Positions 5,822-7,668 of a DNA stretch of 7,668 nt are shown here, piece after piece (position 1 is the first letter of the stretch; each line of letters starts with the position of its first letter). Source of the stretch: Litorivivens sp041619575. Its GTDB lineage: Bacteria > Pseudomonadota > Gammaproteobacteria > Pseudomonadales > Spongiibacteraceae. The notes under the pieces were generated by a model, which worked only from the letters and a program-made list of their open reading frames with translations, was not told where the DNA came from and did no database searches. Both the position numbers and the translations under genes were made by a program. Location: NCBI GenBank assembly GCA_041619575.1, contig JBFKDP010000198.1, positions 1-7,668 on the forward strand, read 5' to 3'.

Positions 5822-7668
5822 ATGGTCGATATTCAGCGGCGCAGTTTTATATCCCAGGTTGGCGTAGCGAGCGTTGTTACACTCGCGGGTTGTAATGGCT
5901 CGGGCAGCTCCGGTTCGGTATCTGCCGTTGGGCCGGGTGGCGTACCGGCCACCGAGACCCAGTATCTCGCCAGTGGCAGTTATCAATACGATGAGGCAAC
6001 AAGAACGCTGATCGTTCAAATCAGCGATTCCGAATATCCCAGCGGTATGTCCCCACAGATTGGCGACGAAGTCAGCGTGAAAGTCCGCGGCATTATGAGT
6101 GATGCCATGTTCTGGTTAAGTGCCGATGCTGCGCGTGAGCGGCTGCTGCAGTGGGTGCGGCAAAGCGGTAGCAGTGAAGAAATTGCCGGGCAGTGGCGCA
6201 ATGCTTACGGTTACAGCTTGACGTTGGGCGCGGGCGGCGCTTTTACACTTGAATATGCGGGGAGTAATGCATTGCCGTCGGGCTTTGCGGGTCTGGAGTC
6301 TGTAACCGCGTCACCATTTCAGCAGGGCGTTGCCTGCGGTGATCCAGGCGAGCAGTCACTGATTATCTGGACGCGTGTTGAAGGTGATGCGGCTTCACCG
6401 GTGCGCTGGGAAGTCTCTACCGATCCGCTGTTCACGGACATTACCGCCGCGGGCAGCCAGATGCCGCTGCCTGGGGGAACTGTCAAACTGACCGCTAGCG
6501 GCCTCGCAGCCAATACACTCTATTACTACCGCTTCGCACAAGCTTCCAGTGCTGACGGCAACCATCATTTTTCGCTGACGGGGCGAGGGCAAACCCTGCC
6601 TGCGCAATCCGCTGCCATTGAAAAGCTCACGTTTGCGGTGGTTTCTTGCTCCAGTTACCCCCACGGTTTTTTCATTGCTTACCGCAATGTCGCCAGGCGC
6701 GATGATCTCGATTATGTCCTGCATCTTGGCGACTACATTTATGAGTATCGCGAGGACCAGTACGGCCATCAGGAGGTGTTGGATCAGGGACGTTTGTATG
6801 CAGAAGGCAACCGCAAGGAAATTGTCAGTCTTGAGGACTACCGTGCCCGCTACAAGCACTACCGTGAAGATACCGACTTGCAGATGCTACACGCGCGCTA
6901 TGCCTTTATCACGACCTGGGATGATCACGAAACCACGGATAACAGTTGGGATCCAGATGGTCGTGGTCCGGAAGGTGGCGCAGTCAACCACAGCGACGAT
7001 AGTGAAGGCGAATGGGAGCCGCGCAAGGCCAATGGCGTACAGGCTTATAATGAGTGGATGCCCATCGCTGATATCGATGACCCTTTTAATCCGCAGATCC
7101 ACCGCAGTTTTGTGTTTGGAACCTTGATGGAACTCATGATGCTGGATACGCGTATCGGCGGTCGTCACCAGCAGCCGGAAATCGTCCATGAGGAGTTCAG
7201 TGATGCCAATCGGCGTCTGATCAGCCCCTTGCAGGAAGCCTGGTTATTGGATCGCCTCGGCGCCGCACAAGCCCGGTCGCGGCGATGGAAGGTGCTGGGG
7301 CAGCAGGTCATGATGGCGCCGTTTCAGGGGCCGCCATTGCTGGCAGAACAGCCGGATTCGCTGCCCAGTGGAGCTGTGTCTCCCGAGTGGATTAACGTAC
7401 TTAATACCGATGGTTGGGACGGCTACGCTGCCAATCGGCAGATGATCTGGGATTTCGTCGAGAACAAGGGTATCGAGAATCTTGTGGTATTGACCGGCGA
7501 TATACACACTTCTTGGGCAATGGAATTGCAGCAGCCTGTGATATTGAATTCTGCTGTGCTGAATACCAATACCGGTGTTGAGCCATTGGTCAGTCTGCAG
7601 GGACCCAAGTATGGGGTAGAGTTTGTCACCCCCTCAATCACATCGCCGGGGCTTGAGGCGGTGATTCC
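5822..7668 (+). CDS. PhoD-like metallophosphatase, Tat lipoprotein, 3'-truncated
   Basis: The frame runs from ATG 5822 off the right edge, giving 615 codons. GAGGG at 5813-5817 is a slightly close ribosome-binding site. The N-terminus has a twin-arginine signal (QRRSFIS, residues 5-11), a hydrophobic core and a lipobox LAGC with C24, so I predict Tat export and lipid anchoring. Residues 25-163 are a domain I do not recognise. PhoD_N begins near 164 (SPFQQGVACGDP, IIWTRV). The phosphatase domain follows, with SCSS at C276, GDYIY at 303-307, WDDHE at 366-370 and LTGDIHTSW at 558-566. In Bacillus PhoD, the equivalent Cys, Asp, Tyr and His positions contribute to an Fe/Ca centre for phosphate ester hydrolysis. 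The closing VEFVTPSITSPGLE is typical of the family C-terminal part, so probably only a modest tail is missing. The substrate may be a phosphodiester or monoester; the family is broad. Confidence 0.92.
   Translation, partial: MVDIQRRSFISQVGVASVVTLAGCNGSGSSGSVSAVGPGGVPATETQYLASGSYQYDEATRTLIVQISDSEYPSGMSPQIGDEVSVKVRGIMSDAMFWLSADAARERLLQWVRQSGSSEEIAGQWRNAYGYSLTLGAGGAFTLEYAGSNALPSGFAGLESVTASPFQQGVACGDPGEQSLIIWTRVEGDAASPVRWEVSTDPLFTDITAAGSQMPLPGGTVKLTASGLAANTLYYYRFAQASSADGNHHFSLTGRGQTLPAQSAAIEKLTFAVVSCSSYPHGFFIAYRNVARRDDLDYVLHLGDYIYEYREDQYGHQEVLDQGRLYAEGNRKEIVSLEDYRARYKHYREDTDLQMLHARYAFITTWDDHETTDNSWDPDGRGPEGGAVNHSDDSEGEWEPRKANGVQAYNEWMPIADIDDPFNPQIHRSFVFGTLMELMMLDTRIGGRHQQPEIVHEEFSDANRRLISPLQEAWLLDRLGAAQARSRRWKVLGQQVMMAPFQGPPLLAEQPDSLPSGAVSPEWINVLNTDGWDGYAANRQMIWDFVENKGIENLVVLTGDIHTSWAMELQQPVILNSAVLNTNTGVEPLVSLQGPKYGVEFVTPSITSPGLEAVI

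Noticed and set aside
5681..6019. Minus-strand open frame of 112 codons across the terminator and phosphatase start
   Set aside because: It is antisense to the Tat signal of a well-supported PhoD-like gene and shows no recognisable domain.
6395..6859. Minus-strand open frame of 154 codons
   Set aside because: It is a shadow of the GC-rich phosphatase gene on the opposite strand, with no ribosome-binding site or domain support.
6618..7127. Plus-strand open frame of 169 codons inside the phosphatase gene
   Set aside because: It is in another frame of the PhoD-like coding region, has low-complexity Arg/Thr/Ser-rich content and no family signature; the overlapping frame carries all PhoD motifs.
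1..7668. CRISPR arrays, tRNA or rRNA genes, insertion sequences, phage or toxin-antitoxin genes
   Set aside because: No regularly spaced direct repeats, no cloverleaf candidates, no transposase-like proteins and no terminal inverted repeats were seen; the window is catabolic and envelope genes only.

Overview
The window looks like part of a Gram-negative proteobacterial chromosome, most likely an aerobic gammaproteobacterium that degrades lipids or steroids. That placement is inferred from an outer-membrane TonB-dependent receptor, a Tat-type lipoprotein signal and the style of the catabolic genes; nothing in the window fixes the taxon. All genes lie on the + strand.

Positions 1-3077 are a tightly packed operon of four overlapping genes: two small OB-fold DUF35 proteins (the first cut by the left edge) followed by two thiolase-superfamily proteins of the SCP-x/Ltp lipid-transfer type. 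Each start overlaps the preceding stop and has a strong Shine-Dalgarno sequence, so translation is probably coupled. Neither thiolase-like protein has a cysteine at the usual nucleophile position, and neither DUF35 protein keeps the zinc-ribbon cysteines. The set resembles the actinobacterial double-DUF35/Ltp4/Ltp3 cassette of sterol side-chain degradation. I infer a heteromeric retro-aldolase acting on an acyl-CoA with a branched or steroid-like side chain, not a true thiolase.

Positions 3078-3459 are a 382-base non-coding stretch. It starts with two imperfect hairpins downstream of the operon and continues with several short inverted repeats upstream of the next gene. Positions 3460-5676 encode a complete 738-residue TonB-dependent receptor with signal peptide, TonB box, plug and barrel, including an EF-hand-like acidic loop in the barrel. 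It ends in a textbook rho-independent terminator at 5713-5736.

From 5822 to the right edge runs a large PhoD-like metallophosphatase gene, cut off at its 3' end. It has a twin-arginine lipoprotein signal, an unrecognised domain of about 139 residues, a PhoD_N domain and the catalytic domain with visible metal-binding motifs. Its leader contains a long-range inverted repeat around a 10-base palindrome and a weak PHO-box-like direct repeat.

The plausible joint theme is uptake of a large hydrophobic substrate through the receptor and intracellular cleavage of its CoA-activated side chain. The phosphatase looks like an independent transcription unit. The receptor and its upstream region are visibly poorer in GC than both flanks.
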